Source: Hericium rajendrae (Eukaryota; Basidiomycota; Agaricomycetes; Russulales; Hericiaceae). Taken from it: 64,000 nt of DNA. This document shows, piece by piece, positions 11,223-22,194 of this stretch (positions are counted from its first letter, which is position 1; each line of letters begins with the position of its first letter). The stretch is from contig CM065886.1 of the NCBI GenBank assembly GCA_033439255.1, forward strand, positions 1,240,001-1,304,000, written 5' to 3'. The notes under the pieces are model-generated. The model was not told the DNA's origin, did no database searches, and saw nothing but the letters and a program-made list of their open reading frames with translations. Made by a program: the position numbers and the translations under genes.

Positions 11223-12223
11223 GATGTCGGTGCCAGCCCCATTTCTTGCCGTAGGTAACTTGCTCACTCACAAAGTGTTTGATTTAATGTACTTAAACAG
11301 ATATCCTCGCCCTCTTTTCTTCGGGTCCTACATAGACTTCAAGCCTGGCTTTTGAAGCAGTATCACTTGAAGATCTAATACCCCGCCTTTAAGGCCGACG
11401 ATCATATCTGACCGACTTCCTCAAGGCCTAATTTCTGAGGGCTCAAAGTATGTTGCTCATCGGATGCTGCTTGCACATCCCGTTATCTCGAGCTGGTAAA
11501 GGAAAGCAGGTGTTCAGAGATAAATGCATCACTAATAAAAGAGACTCCCGAAGATTATTCGCTATCTAAGCCAGGGTAGTTGCTGGGGAGTTCGTATCGC
11601 ATACGTGTCTGTTCTAAGCTATGGAATCCTTAAGCATCTGGGCGGCGGACGATCGCTTTTCGAACTTGAGTCGGGTCCATGCAAAACATCCTCGCGAGGA
11701 ATGCCCTCATCGTATGATATTCTGATATTCATCTGGAAAATCATGATACTGTTTCCATGCACCAAGATAATTCTCAGTCTACGCCGGAGTCAGTCAATTC
11801 TACCTTTCAGGAATTCTGCAGTGAAATGAACCTGTCAAAAGTAATGGTGAGTGTCGGGATACGAAGCACAGTACGGTCTTCAACGGCAGGGACCACCCGG
11901 CTTGAATCGACAGTTAGCGTTTGAGGATACAGGATGCTCCAAATGCAGTCCAGCTGCGTGTCCAAGCCAGAGTTTGCAGACAGCGCAGCCGCGACTCCCA
12001 CCCCAGCTTCCTGTATGCCCACACCTACAATAAATCCATGCATTGCAATGTAGAGATAAGAACAAAAAGATGTACAAGAAGCAAAATAGATACTATCACA
12101 AAGCATGCATGATGAGGTATAGCAGACGTGTAATGAGCGCGTTAAAGAAACAAAAAAACGAAACACCACAAGCAATGCATTAAATAGCCAGATATCCCCT
12201 TCCATCCGTGTATCATCCACACC
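11223..12223. other. Convergent intergenic region
   Basis: About 1 kb between the stop codons of the dehydrogenase (+) and HMG-CoA reductase (-). It is AT-richer than its neighbours, with only short frames and no motif I recognise. It presumably holds both 3' untranslated regions. Confidence 0.6.
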
Positions 12224-15200
12224 TCACGGCTTCGCCACGACGCTGTACCCAGCCAGCGACGCGCTGCTCGACGTCGCCGTGAGCGGTGGCGGCTCGCGCA
12301 CCGTCAGCTTCGCCTGCGGCGCCCAGAACACCCCGTTCGGCGGCGTCTCGGGCCCCGGCGTGATCGGCCGCGACGCCGACGGCGTGTTGACCTGCGAGCG
12401 GTTGTGCGCGAGGTGCGCGCGCACGAGGTGTCCCGCCGCGAGCGCGCTGATGAGCGAGAGCTCGCCGGCCATGACGGCCGCGGCGACGATGCGCGCGAGC
12501 TGCTGCGCGTTCTGGCCGGGCTGCGTCGGGTGCGCGCCCTTGATCCCGAGCATGTCCAGCACGGCCTGCTGCGGCGCGAGCACCGTGCCGCCGCCGATGG
12601 TGCCGACCTCGATGGAGGGCATCGTGACCGTCATGAGCAGATCCTTGCCGTCGTTCGTGGGCTCCATCAGCGTCATGCACATCGACGACTCGACGTTCTG
12701 CGCGGGGTCCTGGCCCGTCGCGATGTAGATCGCCGTGAGGATGTTCGCCGCGTGCGCGTTGAACCCGCCGATCGAGCCCGCCATCGCGCTGCCGATCAGG
12801 TTCTTCTTCGTGTTCACGTTGCAGAGCCCGTCGACCGTAGTCTTCAGCACCGACTTGACGATCGCACCAGGGATGACCGCTTCCGCGACGACGCTCTTCC
12901 CGCGGCCCTCGATCCAGTTGATCGCTGCCGGCTTCTTGTCCGTGCAGTAGTTGCCCGACAGCGCGAGCACGACCATCTCGGGGAAGTACGTGCCGAGCAC
13001 CTCGAGCGCCTTCTCCGTGCCCTTCGAGATCATGTTCATGCCCATCGCGTCGCCCGTCGTCGTCGCGAAGCGTACGTACAGCGTGCGCCCTGCGAGCGCG
13101 CACTTAAGCCGCTGCAGTTTCGCGAAGCGGCTCGTGCTCTCGAATGCCTCCTTCAGGATCGCGCTGCCCTCCTCCGAGTCAATCCAAGCTTTGGCCTCCG
13201 CCGCGAGCGTGATCGAGGGGAAGTCGATCGCGGGTCCGCGCGTCATGCCGTCGTAGGTGAGCACCGTGGTGACGCCGCCGCCGGCGTTGAGCGCCTTGCA
13301 GCCGCGCGACGTCGACGCGACGAGCGTGCCCTCGGCGGTGGCCATGGGAATCGGGTACAGCGTGCCGTCGATTTTGAGTGGGCCCGCGACACCCATCGGG
13401 ATCGGGATGTAGCCGACGACGTTTTCGCAGCACGCACCCATGACGCGCGAGTAGTCGTAGTGGTACATGGGCACGTCCGAATTCTCAAGCGACTTTGTCC
13501 TTGATGCACGCGCTGCGAAGGGTCCGTCAGCCCTGCACAAGCGAGGCAGGGGACACTACTCACAAATGAGGGCGCGGCGGATCAGCACCGCGCGCTCCAG
13601 GTCGCCGAGCACCTTTTCCAACGCGTATGCGGCGATCTTGCCGCTCTGCGCGAGCAGGATGACTTCCTCGTCGTTCAGCAGTGATAGCGCAATAGACACG
13701 GGCCGCGGGCCGTTCTCATAGATCTCGATGCACGCCTCGAGCGAGCGCACCTCCATTCGCGGCTTGGCCTCCGCCTCGTCGTCTTCCTCGTCCGAGTCGT
13801 GTGCTGTCGTGAAGTGTGGCTTTTGCGCCATCAGCACCTGGTCGACCGTGTTCAGCATGTTCGAGATGCCGGTGACGGACGGCTTCTTCGCCATTGGGCG
13901 CACCGGGGCCGGGTCCAGGCGCATGGGCGCTGGGGCGGGCGGCACGACCGCGGGTGCGATGAAGCGCTCGAGACGCGGCTGCTCATTGAGCTCGGGCGCG
14001 ACGGACGGTGCGGCGGCCTTGTCCTGCGACGTGAAGCGCACCGTCTGCGGGGCGACGGTGCGTGCGGTGCCAGTGCCGGTGGAGATGCCCTTGAGAAGGT
14101 AGCCATTGAGTGCGACACTGATGCCGAGGATGACGACGATCCACTTGGAGAGGACAGGATCGCCAACGAGCGTCGTCCATGAGGTCATGAAGTTCTCGAT
14201 GAATTCGTCCGCGCCGTGTGTGTCTTCGCCCTTGGCGGCGTACTGCGGTGCGACAGGGACCATGTGCACGTTGATGGGCGCGGGAACGCGCACGAGGAGT
14301 TCATGGCCGCTGGTGTTCTCGAGATCGGACAGCGTGGAGAGGACAGTTGAGATGGCGGAACTGGTGATGTCGACCTTGCGTGCACCCGGGGCAACCTCGA
14401 CGGGCGCCAGGAGAGATGATGGCTCGTCGCGGCGGAAGAGGGGGGACGTAGGCGTGAGTGTGGTGCACAGGTTCAGGAGATGAAGGGTCAGGAAGGACGC
14501 AATCTGGACACCACCGTCAGGTCTTTGCGTCGAGCATTTTTGGAACAGGACTCACGAGGAGCAACTTCAAGCGCGCGACGGGTGTCTCTGGTTCCTGGTC
14601 TGTCTCATCCTTCTTGTTCTTGCTTTGAATCTGCCTCAGCAGCGACCCCTTGACACCAAGCACATGGGCCGAGAGCCGCTGGCGGAAAGTCAATTCCGGC
14701 ATCTTGACCTGGCCGTTCACGAGCGTAGGCGACTTAGCCTCTGCAGAGCCTGAACGCATTGCGCGGAACATCTTGATACGTCGGACCTGCAGGTGAAAGA
14801 CAATAAGGATAAGAGTGAGTTGCATTCTAGGAGACGGAACAGGAGGAATGACGCTAAGCGCCGCGGTACCGGAACCGAGTAACCCGGTCACGTGCAACGT
14901 ATCATGATTGGGGGAAGCAGGGGGAAACGCACCTCAATCATAACGCTGAGGATCGCGACGTAGAACGTCATCATCGACACACAGTCGACGAAGAGCAGCA
15001 CGGCCGCGAGCGCGCAGAATTCCTTGAGACCGCCGACGCGGCTGTACGCGCCAATGAGGAGCACCGCAATCTCGAGCGCGTAGTCGCGAAGAATGGAGTT
15101 GCCAGTCTTGTCGAGCGCCTCGAGAATGATGGTAGGCGCGGGTTTCATCTGTCCACGGTTGCGGCCCTCCTGCACGGCGGGCGTATACACGTGCGAGTGG

Positions 15201-16293
15201 CCAAACACGGCGCGCGCGAGGCGGAGCGGCTTCTCGAAGCCAACAGTGCAGACAAGGAAAGGCAGCGCCTCGATGAGGCTGACCGGCTCGAGGGGAATGC
15301 GCAGGTAGCCGGCGATGGGAAGCGAGACCATGAAGGCGAGAACGGAGGACGCGAGAATGGCGGTGGTGAGCCAGAGGTTGGAGCCGAGGCTGCGGGACGC
15401 GAGGAAGAGCTTGATGAAGGTCGTGTGCATGAGGATGTAGCCGGCCAGTATGAGGACGATGTCGAGAGAATCCGCCTTCTGCGAAGTATAGTTAGCATCA
15501 TGCCTGGCCGCTCTAGAGAGCAGAATACCTTGGCTAGATCCCAGAAGCGCATGACCATGGTACGCGCGGCATATGCCATCCATTTGCCGCTCTTCATCTC
15601 TTCGATGGACTCGCTCTCGGCCTGCTCGACGACAAATTTAACGCTACCGAACTGCTCGGAGACGAAGACGGCCTCCTTCTTGAAGGCTGCCATAAATTCA
15701 TCGCGAGCACCGGGTGCGAACGACAGCGTGAGGACGTCGGACTTTGGCGACTCGGCAAAAATGGACGTGAAGCACGGTGTCGAGGTTTCCGGCGTGGAAC
15801 CAACGCTTGGATGGTAGCATACGTTGGTGTAGACATTTCCAGAAGACGTGGGGAATTCATGCGTGAGATAACGCGTCCAGTTTGCGAGAGAGCCGTGAAC
15901 CATTGACGCGTCCTGAGAAAACTTGTCCGTAAGCTGTGGCCACGACGTCAGAGGAACATTATCAGTGATCCGCGCCGAATGACTTACCCGCTTTGCAGCA
16001 TTGGTGTCGAGCGAGATGACGATCTGCTGCAGCTCCAGTGCCGCAACGTCCCCCTCGGGAAAGGCGACCGCATCCCTCCATGTACTCTGCTTCACTCCCA
16101 CCCACTCGTTGTCGCGTAATAAAGCATGTGCGGGTCGTGGTGGTAATGGGGTGTTAGGAGCGAAGAAAGGCGAATATTTGATGGCAGACAGAACATGGAA
16201 ATAGGCCAAGGTAGTGATGGAGAAGAAGAATACGATAGTTTCTATGGGTGAGGATGCGGCGACAGCGGACACTGGTCGCATTAATGCCCGCAT
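12224..16293 (-). CDS. HMG1: HMG-CoA reductase
   Basis: Six exons (16293-15988, 15933-15529, 15478-14933, 14786-14556, 14503-13564, 13512-12224) give 1,238 residues, the usual size for the membrane-bound fungal enzyme. It reduces HMG-CoA to mevalonate with NADPH in the ER and commits carbon to sterols. The N-terminal half holds hydrophobic segments with a sterol-sensing-type region (about residues 237-420), then a linker with acidic [10 protein letters not shown]. The catalytic half shows all four expected residues: Glu in [11 protein letters not shown], Lys in [10 protein letters not shown], Asp in [11 protein letters not shown] and His in [13 protein letters not shown]. The exon 5/6 junction was chosen because it restores [15 protein letters not shown]. 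Intron 1 (54 bp) is in frame with no stop, so splicing errors there would insert 18 residues. Confidence 0.96.
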
Positions 16294-18415
16294 GGTGGGC
16301 AAGGGATTCTACGACGGGTTGGCTAGGCGGGTATGCTGGCAATTAGTAGAAAGCGACTATAATAACGGAAGGATCAAGTCAGTACTTGTTTCCGGATTCG
16401 ACACTGTCGCACAAGACAAAAGACCGGCGCTATGTTTGAGTTTTCGCAACTCCCTTGACTGGAACCCCGTTTAGTCAAGCCCAACATTCCACCAGCTGCC
16501 CCATCTTACCACTGACGACCGGCCAACGGTACCTCAGTCGTATTCGGGGCTCCACCACTGGAGTTCAGGTTCCAGTCGGACAGTTGCGAAAACTCTATAA
16601 GTGTCGGCCACGAGGACGGCGTACATACCAAGTGAATAGAATATGATCTCTATGTTGAGATAGATAACCCGCGCAGCCAGACGCGTGTGTTGACCGAATA
16701 GACGACGGCGAGACGGGGGAGGTTCCAAGGAGAGTGGAACGATCCCGTCTGCTATTTATTTCTTCGTCGCCAATCACCCTGCCGGAGATCCAATCGGGCA
16801 CCACAGATGGACCTCGGACACCATTACACCATCCGTTCCTAGACGCTCTTCAACATTTAGCATGCCTGCCTCCCTACCGCCCAACAATCTTCCCTATCAC
16901 CTCCTTGTCACTTACCCTTTTCCATCTTAGCAGGACAAGCACTATTCTTTCTTGACATCCTCCACAATTGTATGTTGCGTGGCCAGCTATCTCCACGTCT
17001 GAATCACCATTCGTAGCGATTAGCTAACGACAGCTCCGCCTCGAACGGAGGCGCTCATTGCCTCATCCCCTTCAGTCCTCAAGCCTCATCGCCATCGGCG
17101 AAACATACATTCGACCGCACACAGAGATACCCCTGACAAAAGGATTTCCATCGCCTTCTGACTTGTGTCAGCTCGCGCACGTATCGCCCGATGACGAGCG
17201 CTGACGCCTACGCCTGTCCTTTACTCCTTACCTTCCAACCAAATCATTGGTCATCCCGACGAGATGGTGTAAGTAGTTTACCAGATGCGTCCTCTCGACG
17301 ACAATACAAGGCACAGGCTAAGTCCTTCTCTCAGCCACTGATCCACTGTATCCACTATCTGTATGTAAGTCTGTCATTTACCACCGGTACCGTGCGGCCT
17401 CCCTTCGAAGTTCGAATGCTCTATCAGATCTTCTCTACTTCCACCGCCAAATACAGATCTAGCCATGCTGCCCACTTATCTTCCCGATGCGCGCGCGACC
17501 TCAGACGGTCTCCGACAGCTTACTGCATCGCCCCCGTCTTCCCGGCGAATTACGTCAAGCCTTCGCCGCACCAAATTCCTCCATTGGTGCGTCTACCGCC
17601 CTCTACCGCCCCGTCGAAAACCCATCTGCGGTCCCGCGCGCCTGGTGGCAGCCCTTGGCTTCCTTTCTCGAAGCAGGGCTTACTTTTTCTGCATCGGCGC
17701 GCCAGGCTGAACACTGCGCAGGCGCCGAGAACCGAGGCCCGGCCTCCCGCTGCTGCATCTTCAGCGATCTATCATAGCGTGCCTGAGCGCAAACGTGCTC
17801 CTCCTCTGGACGCGGAGCTGACACTCCTGCGGCGGAGCCCAGACACCGCCCGTCCGTGCGGGGCCAGCATTATCGCAGGCAGCGGGTGCTTCTGTTGGCT
17901 TGCACTTCTTGATTATCGTGCAGAATTGCGGCAGAGATAGCTCAAGGTCGCATGTGGACGGCGAGTTCGTCGTCCCGCGCAGGGGACTATCTGCTTCGAA
18001 ATCCCTGCCAGTGGTTGACCACTCCCGCCTTTCCCGGTCCTCTGCAGCTGTACCCCAGACTATGTAATCGCGCAACCGACCCCGCACCGCTCGCGCCCAT
18101 AACGCATAATCGACATCGATCATTCTGTCCAGCTCTCGTCGCCTGCACTGCAAAATTAAGTACAGTGGCTAACACACACGCAGTGCCTGCCCATCATGAC
18201 CAATCCCCAAGCAGATCCGACTATCCCAATATACAAAACAAAACCCATCTAGCCGCCGCGCACCCCGCTCTGCCTGTCAGCACCTCGACAACCCCAATGC
18301 CGATGCATTGGTTCCTCCGTGTTCCCCATCACCGTGCTTGGAAATCTAGTAATCGGCGGATACGGGGGCCCGTAAGGTACGTCGGGCATGTGGAATAATG
18401 AAAAAGGGGAGGTAG

Positions 18416-18449
18416 CTCGCATAAGAGCTCGCGCAGCCCGGGATATAAA
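18416..18449 (+). repeat. TATA-containing 34-bp repeat, copy 1
   Basis: Begins CTCGCATAAGAGCTCG and ends CGGGATATAAA. The second copy, with four substitutions, is at 18709-18742. The shared TATAAA next to a conserved upstream module resembles a duplicated core promoter; direction and target are unknown. Confidence 0.5.
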
Positions 18450-18708
18450 AGACTCCGTAGGCATGCGTTTGCTTCCCTTCTCCCTGCGAATGCAGTTTGC
18501 AGGCCCTTGGTCAAGAATGGGCTTCCATGAATTCTGGACAAGCCTCAGTGCGCTGTCTCGTCTTCTTATCCCGCTTTGTCTCTCAGCAGTGGCCATATCA
18601 AGGCGACAAGGCGACATAATACATCCATGGGGCTACGAACCATCACCATGTAGACCCGATAGGTGCGGCGTCTTGTTTTTCTCACAAGATACAAATCCAT
18701 CATAGGGT

Positions 18709-18742
18709 CTCGCATAAGAGCTCGTGTAGCTCGGGTTATAAA
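18709..18742 (+). repeat. TATA-containing 34-bp repeat, copy 2
   Basis: Begins CTCGCATAAGAGCTCG and ends CGGGTTATAAA, 293 bp after copy 1. The DNA between and around the copies is not obviously similar, so the motif itself, and not a longer duplication, is what is conserved. Confidence 0.5.
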
Positions 18743-20990
18743 CCTGTCCATCCCAATCCCCCATCCCAGCATCACGGCCGCATCTTGCGCATACTTGACC
18801 TACTAATTACCAGCACGGCGACCGCCCTCCCATACTACCCGCACCCCACTTCCACAGCACGCCTTTAAACCCATCCTGCACTCGCAACCCCAAGTCGATC
18901 ACGAACGAGGAGTCCAGCTACTTAACAAGAGTATCCCGGGCCGCAAGAACCACACCGGCGCCACGAGGCTCGCAGAACCCCACGCTCCCGCCGCGTCGGC
19001 GCCGGCCTGCTCTCCACGCACATCGCCCAGCGCTCCGCGCTCATCCGCACAACGAGCATCACTGCTTCGGGTGCGCTCGCTGGATAAGTAGATAAGTGCT
19101 GTCGCAGTAAGTGTTGTGCATACGCGAGCCGGGTACTGCAGCTCGTGTATCGTATATCGGGGCTAGCATGCGGGCATGCGGCGTACGTACTATCCCAATA
19201 CAGATACGTGCATATCCAGCTGCAGAGTTGCGACTCGGATTACAGTAGCACGTATGTAGATATGTGTCCCCCGTCTTTGCAAGCGATCTTCGGCACAGGC
19301 GAAAAAGACGTACAAATGCGCGAAGCATCGACAGGAACAGGTACCCACACACATCTACAACAGCCCAGGCATGCCGCCTACCGTCACCGCGCGCACGAGG
19401 CGGCGGCCCTCTTTACCTGCGGGCGCACCTGGGCGTACAGCGCCATAACGAGACTTCGAAGTGATGGTGCCCAGTACGCGGGCTTCTTCGGCCAGGACCC
19501 CGGGATCGTAATGCGGTCTGGATTGGAGAAACGTGGTCTGGATAAACTGGATAAACTGTGCTGAAGGCTGGAAGGAAGTGTCGTTGAGCAGCATAGATCA
19601 GAGCGGAGAGAATCCGAAGGCGCGTTAGTGTAGGACCGGACGCGCCGGCCGCGCGCTATGTATCTCGATTCTCAGCAGCGGCGACGAGGGAGGACGTTGT
19701 GCGTGCGGAGCCGATATGGGCGAGCGCGAGACGGCCGTGGACAATCGATCCGCATAAGGACGGAATGATATGCGCGGATTCGATTGCAATGCAGTAGACA
19801 ACTGACGATTGACGTGAAGTGTGAATTATATATGGAATGGTGTAGTACGATGATTTGGAGCCTAGACGGGGAGGGCAGGATTACTGAGCCGACGGTGTGT
19901 TGATGAAGCGGCGCCGGCCAGGCGCCATAAGGTCTACTGCTCGCAGTGGTCAGACTCGGTCATACCATTGCTTCGGACGGTGGAAGTTGTTTGTATTCAA
20001 ATGCCATAGGCAGGCCGGCATCAGCGATATAGTGACTTATATAGTGACTTGGATCAAGCCTTGCATGGTCTGTCCTTAATAAGTACACTTATCGGACACG
20101 CGTGAGCCATACATCATACAAGTAATGCGGTCCTGATACCCCGGCTGAAGATCCAGCTAGAAGCATATAAATGAGCTTGAAAAAATTCTGGGGTATTGCA
20201 GGGGGCCAATGTGCCCTGCCGGGAGATCAGTCACGTATACAGTAGATTGGCTGCATGGAGGAGCAAGGACTCGCGATCGGCTCAGGACATGAACGACTCG
20301 CATATAGCCGGCTGACGCACTGCAAGACCCAATATATAGCAGATCACTTGGAGACCGTCTATAGGAGAGTCCTGATGCAACTGTGGCAAGATAGTCTGAA
20401 AGAGTTGACTTGCTCGCCGCGAATCACCTATTCTCCCTTCAATAGAGAATGTCTACACAAGTGATAATCCCCGCGCAGCGGAGAAAATGTGATGAACTGA
20501 ATGGGCAGCACACCAAAGTCAAGAAGGACGTACAATGCGTTGATATACGCCCTGTTTCGGAGAGCTGTTGTCAGAGTTGCGATTCGCACCTCATACACCG
20601 ATGCACTTGAACTTCTTGTGTCAGGCATGCAGAGAAAGTATAGCCCTTGCCCTTCAGGATCCATAACATAAAGGGAGTGATCCGGAATCAAAGCATCAAG
20701 AATGCGGAATTTATCGCGGCCGCGAAGGACCAGGCGTCATAAATGGCAGATGCGTGGATGCCCAATGAAGTCGCTTCGGCGGAGTTGTGAAGTGTTCTGG
20801 CATCCACAGCTGCTGAAGACTTACAAAAGTGGCCAGAAGTGCTCTCACTCGAGGGCAAAACTGCGGGGCCAAAAGATTCACAGGCATAGAAACAGTGGCG
20901 ATGTGCATGTCATGGTTGCATATCATAAGGGCTTGCGTACATGATGATAGCAGGGAAGAGGTACAATGAAAGCAGAGAAAAGAAGGACAT

Positions 20991-21664
20991 TTACTATAAT
21001 AGACACACATAGAATCAGTACGGCCTTAGGTGCATAAAAGGGGTTACGTACGAAAGTAAGAGCAGCACCCTTCGTCTTCTTCTCACCACCAAGCTCGAAG
21101 CTGTTCACAAAGGAATCAGAATTTGCAGATCGAAGATTGGGGATATACATACTGCTTGCAGCGCTTGAGCGACATCTGCATCTTGTACTTGCACACAGTG
21201 CACTCCAACCGCAGAACGACTTTCTTGGTCGTCTTCGCCTAAATTCCACCCGAACGACTGTCAGATCGACTACCTATGCTTAACAAGGCAGAACGCACCT
21301 TCTTGTGGAAGACAGGCTTGGTCTGACCACCGTATCCCGACTGCTTACGGTCGTAACGGCGCTTTCCCTGTGCAGCTAACGAAGCCTTGCCCGTCTTGTA
21401 TTGCGTGACCTTGTGGGGGCTTGGATTTACGCAAGCTCAGGCGATACAGTAGCTCAAATGACTAGACAAACGTACGTGTGCTTCCTGCAGTCCTTGTGGG
21501 CGCAGTCTAAACAAATGAGTGCGAGAATCAGCCACAGATCATCAAAGCTTTCACTCGACTACTGACATGTCCGGCGGGTCCTATTCCATAGATTCAATAA
21601 GTCAGCCTTCACGATCGCAGTTTCTGCAGCAAATATCGGATACGCACTTGGGAACGTTGACCAT
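20991..21664 (-). CDS. RPL42: 60S ribosomal protein eL42 (L36a/L44)
   Basis: Seven exons can be read: 21664-21648, 21580-21567, 21506-21476, 21419-21299, 21238-21153, 21100-21052 and a last exon 20993-20991 that is only the stop codon TAA. The product is 106 residues: MVNVPKTRRTYC..., basic, with zinc-binding cysteine pairs C12/C17 and C74/C77 and the ending [10 protein letters not shown]. eL42 sits at the E site of the large ribosomal subunit. Residue 56 is proline ([11 protein letters not shown]), the form associated with cycloheximide sensitivity. If the last intron (20994-21051) were not removed, the frame would run on for about 30 unrelated residues. A 6.5-kb mobile unit lies about 180 bp upstream of the start codon. 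Confidence 0.95.
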
Positions 21665-21843
21665 TTTGTTTGTCGGCGGCGGCGGTATGGGCTTTCGTCG
21701 AGGCGGGTGTGCTTCGGTACGTCTTGAGGCTGATTACGGCAATATCCGAAGGCTGAACTGCATAGTTGTTTCCGTTAGAGTTTGAGCTCCGCTGTGATGT
21801 GCCGCACAATTGTGGCGCGTATGTCAGCTTGCGTCTTCCTCGT

Positions 21844-22176
21844 CAGACTCCTTCCCCGCCGCTCGTTCGAGCCAAGGCGCACAATTGCTAGGGGGAAAAA
21901 ATATGAGATATCCGAGTTTCCCCGTACACGTACCGTGTTAGTCCGAAGTTTTGGTGCTATGGCTCGAAGAGCGACTGGCACTTTTCACCCTCATGTAATA
22001 TCGTCCCACGGCCTCCCGCCCATGTCTCGCCCTCTGCACAGCGTCCTCGTCGCGTCGTCGTCGTGCGCGTCGCGGGCCCGCCCCGCCGTGTCCCCTTTTA
22101 GATAGTTCGTGTAATTACTGGAATGTTAAGTTATTTGGCCCTGATAATTAGCCGACTGTTGCTCTCCTCCCCGCCT
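21844..22176 (+). repeat. Left 333-bp inverted repeat
   Basis: Begins CAGACTCCTTCCCCGCC and ends CTCCTCCCCGCCT. It is the exact reverse complement of 27982-28314. The inner 54 bases contain an ATG-initiated open stretch (22123-22176) encoding MLSYLALIISRLLLSSPP that is in frame with the helicase gene. It is GC-rich in the middle, with CGTCGTCGTCG-type runs. Confidence 0.95.
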
Positions 22177-22194
22177 CCGCGGTGCTCCTCATTC

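Larger units (their letters stand above)
16294..20990. other. Long gene-poor region upstream of HMG-CoA reductase
   Basis: 4.7 kb without a gene I can support. Pyrimidine-rich stretches (16750-17150) fit a promoter or 5' leader region. The longest frame (17191-17940, +) has the composition of random GC-rich DNA and no motif. Minus-strand frames at 17761-18153 and 19355-19594 are open but unrecognised. A 34-bp TATA-containing motif occurs twice (see 18416 and 18709). Unannotated short or non-coding genes cannot be excluded. Confidence 0.5.

Noticed and set aside
12404-13504. A 366-codon + strand frame, Arg/Asp-rich
   Set aside because: Shadow of the HMG-CoA reductase catalytic exon.
17191-17940. 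A 249-codon + strand frame
   Set aside because: Composition of random GC-rich DNA, no motif, no intron pattern, and overlapping open frames on the other strand.
21775-21981. The frame MPVALRAIAPKLRTNTVRVR, present twice (21981 minus and 28177 plus)
   Set aside because: It occurs twice only because it lies in the inverted repeat; it points outwards, stops soon after the repeat and shows no protein-like features.
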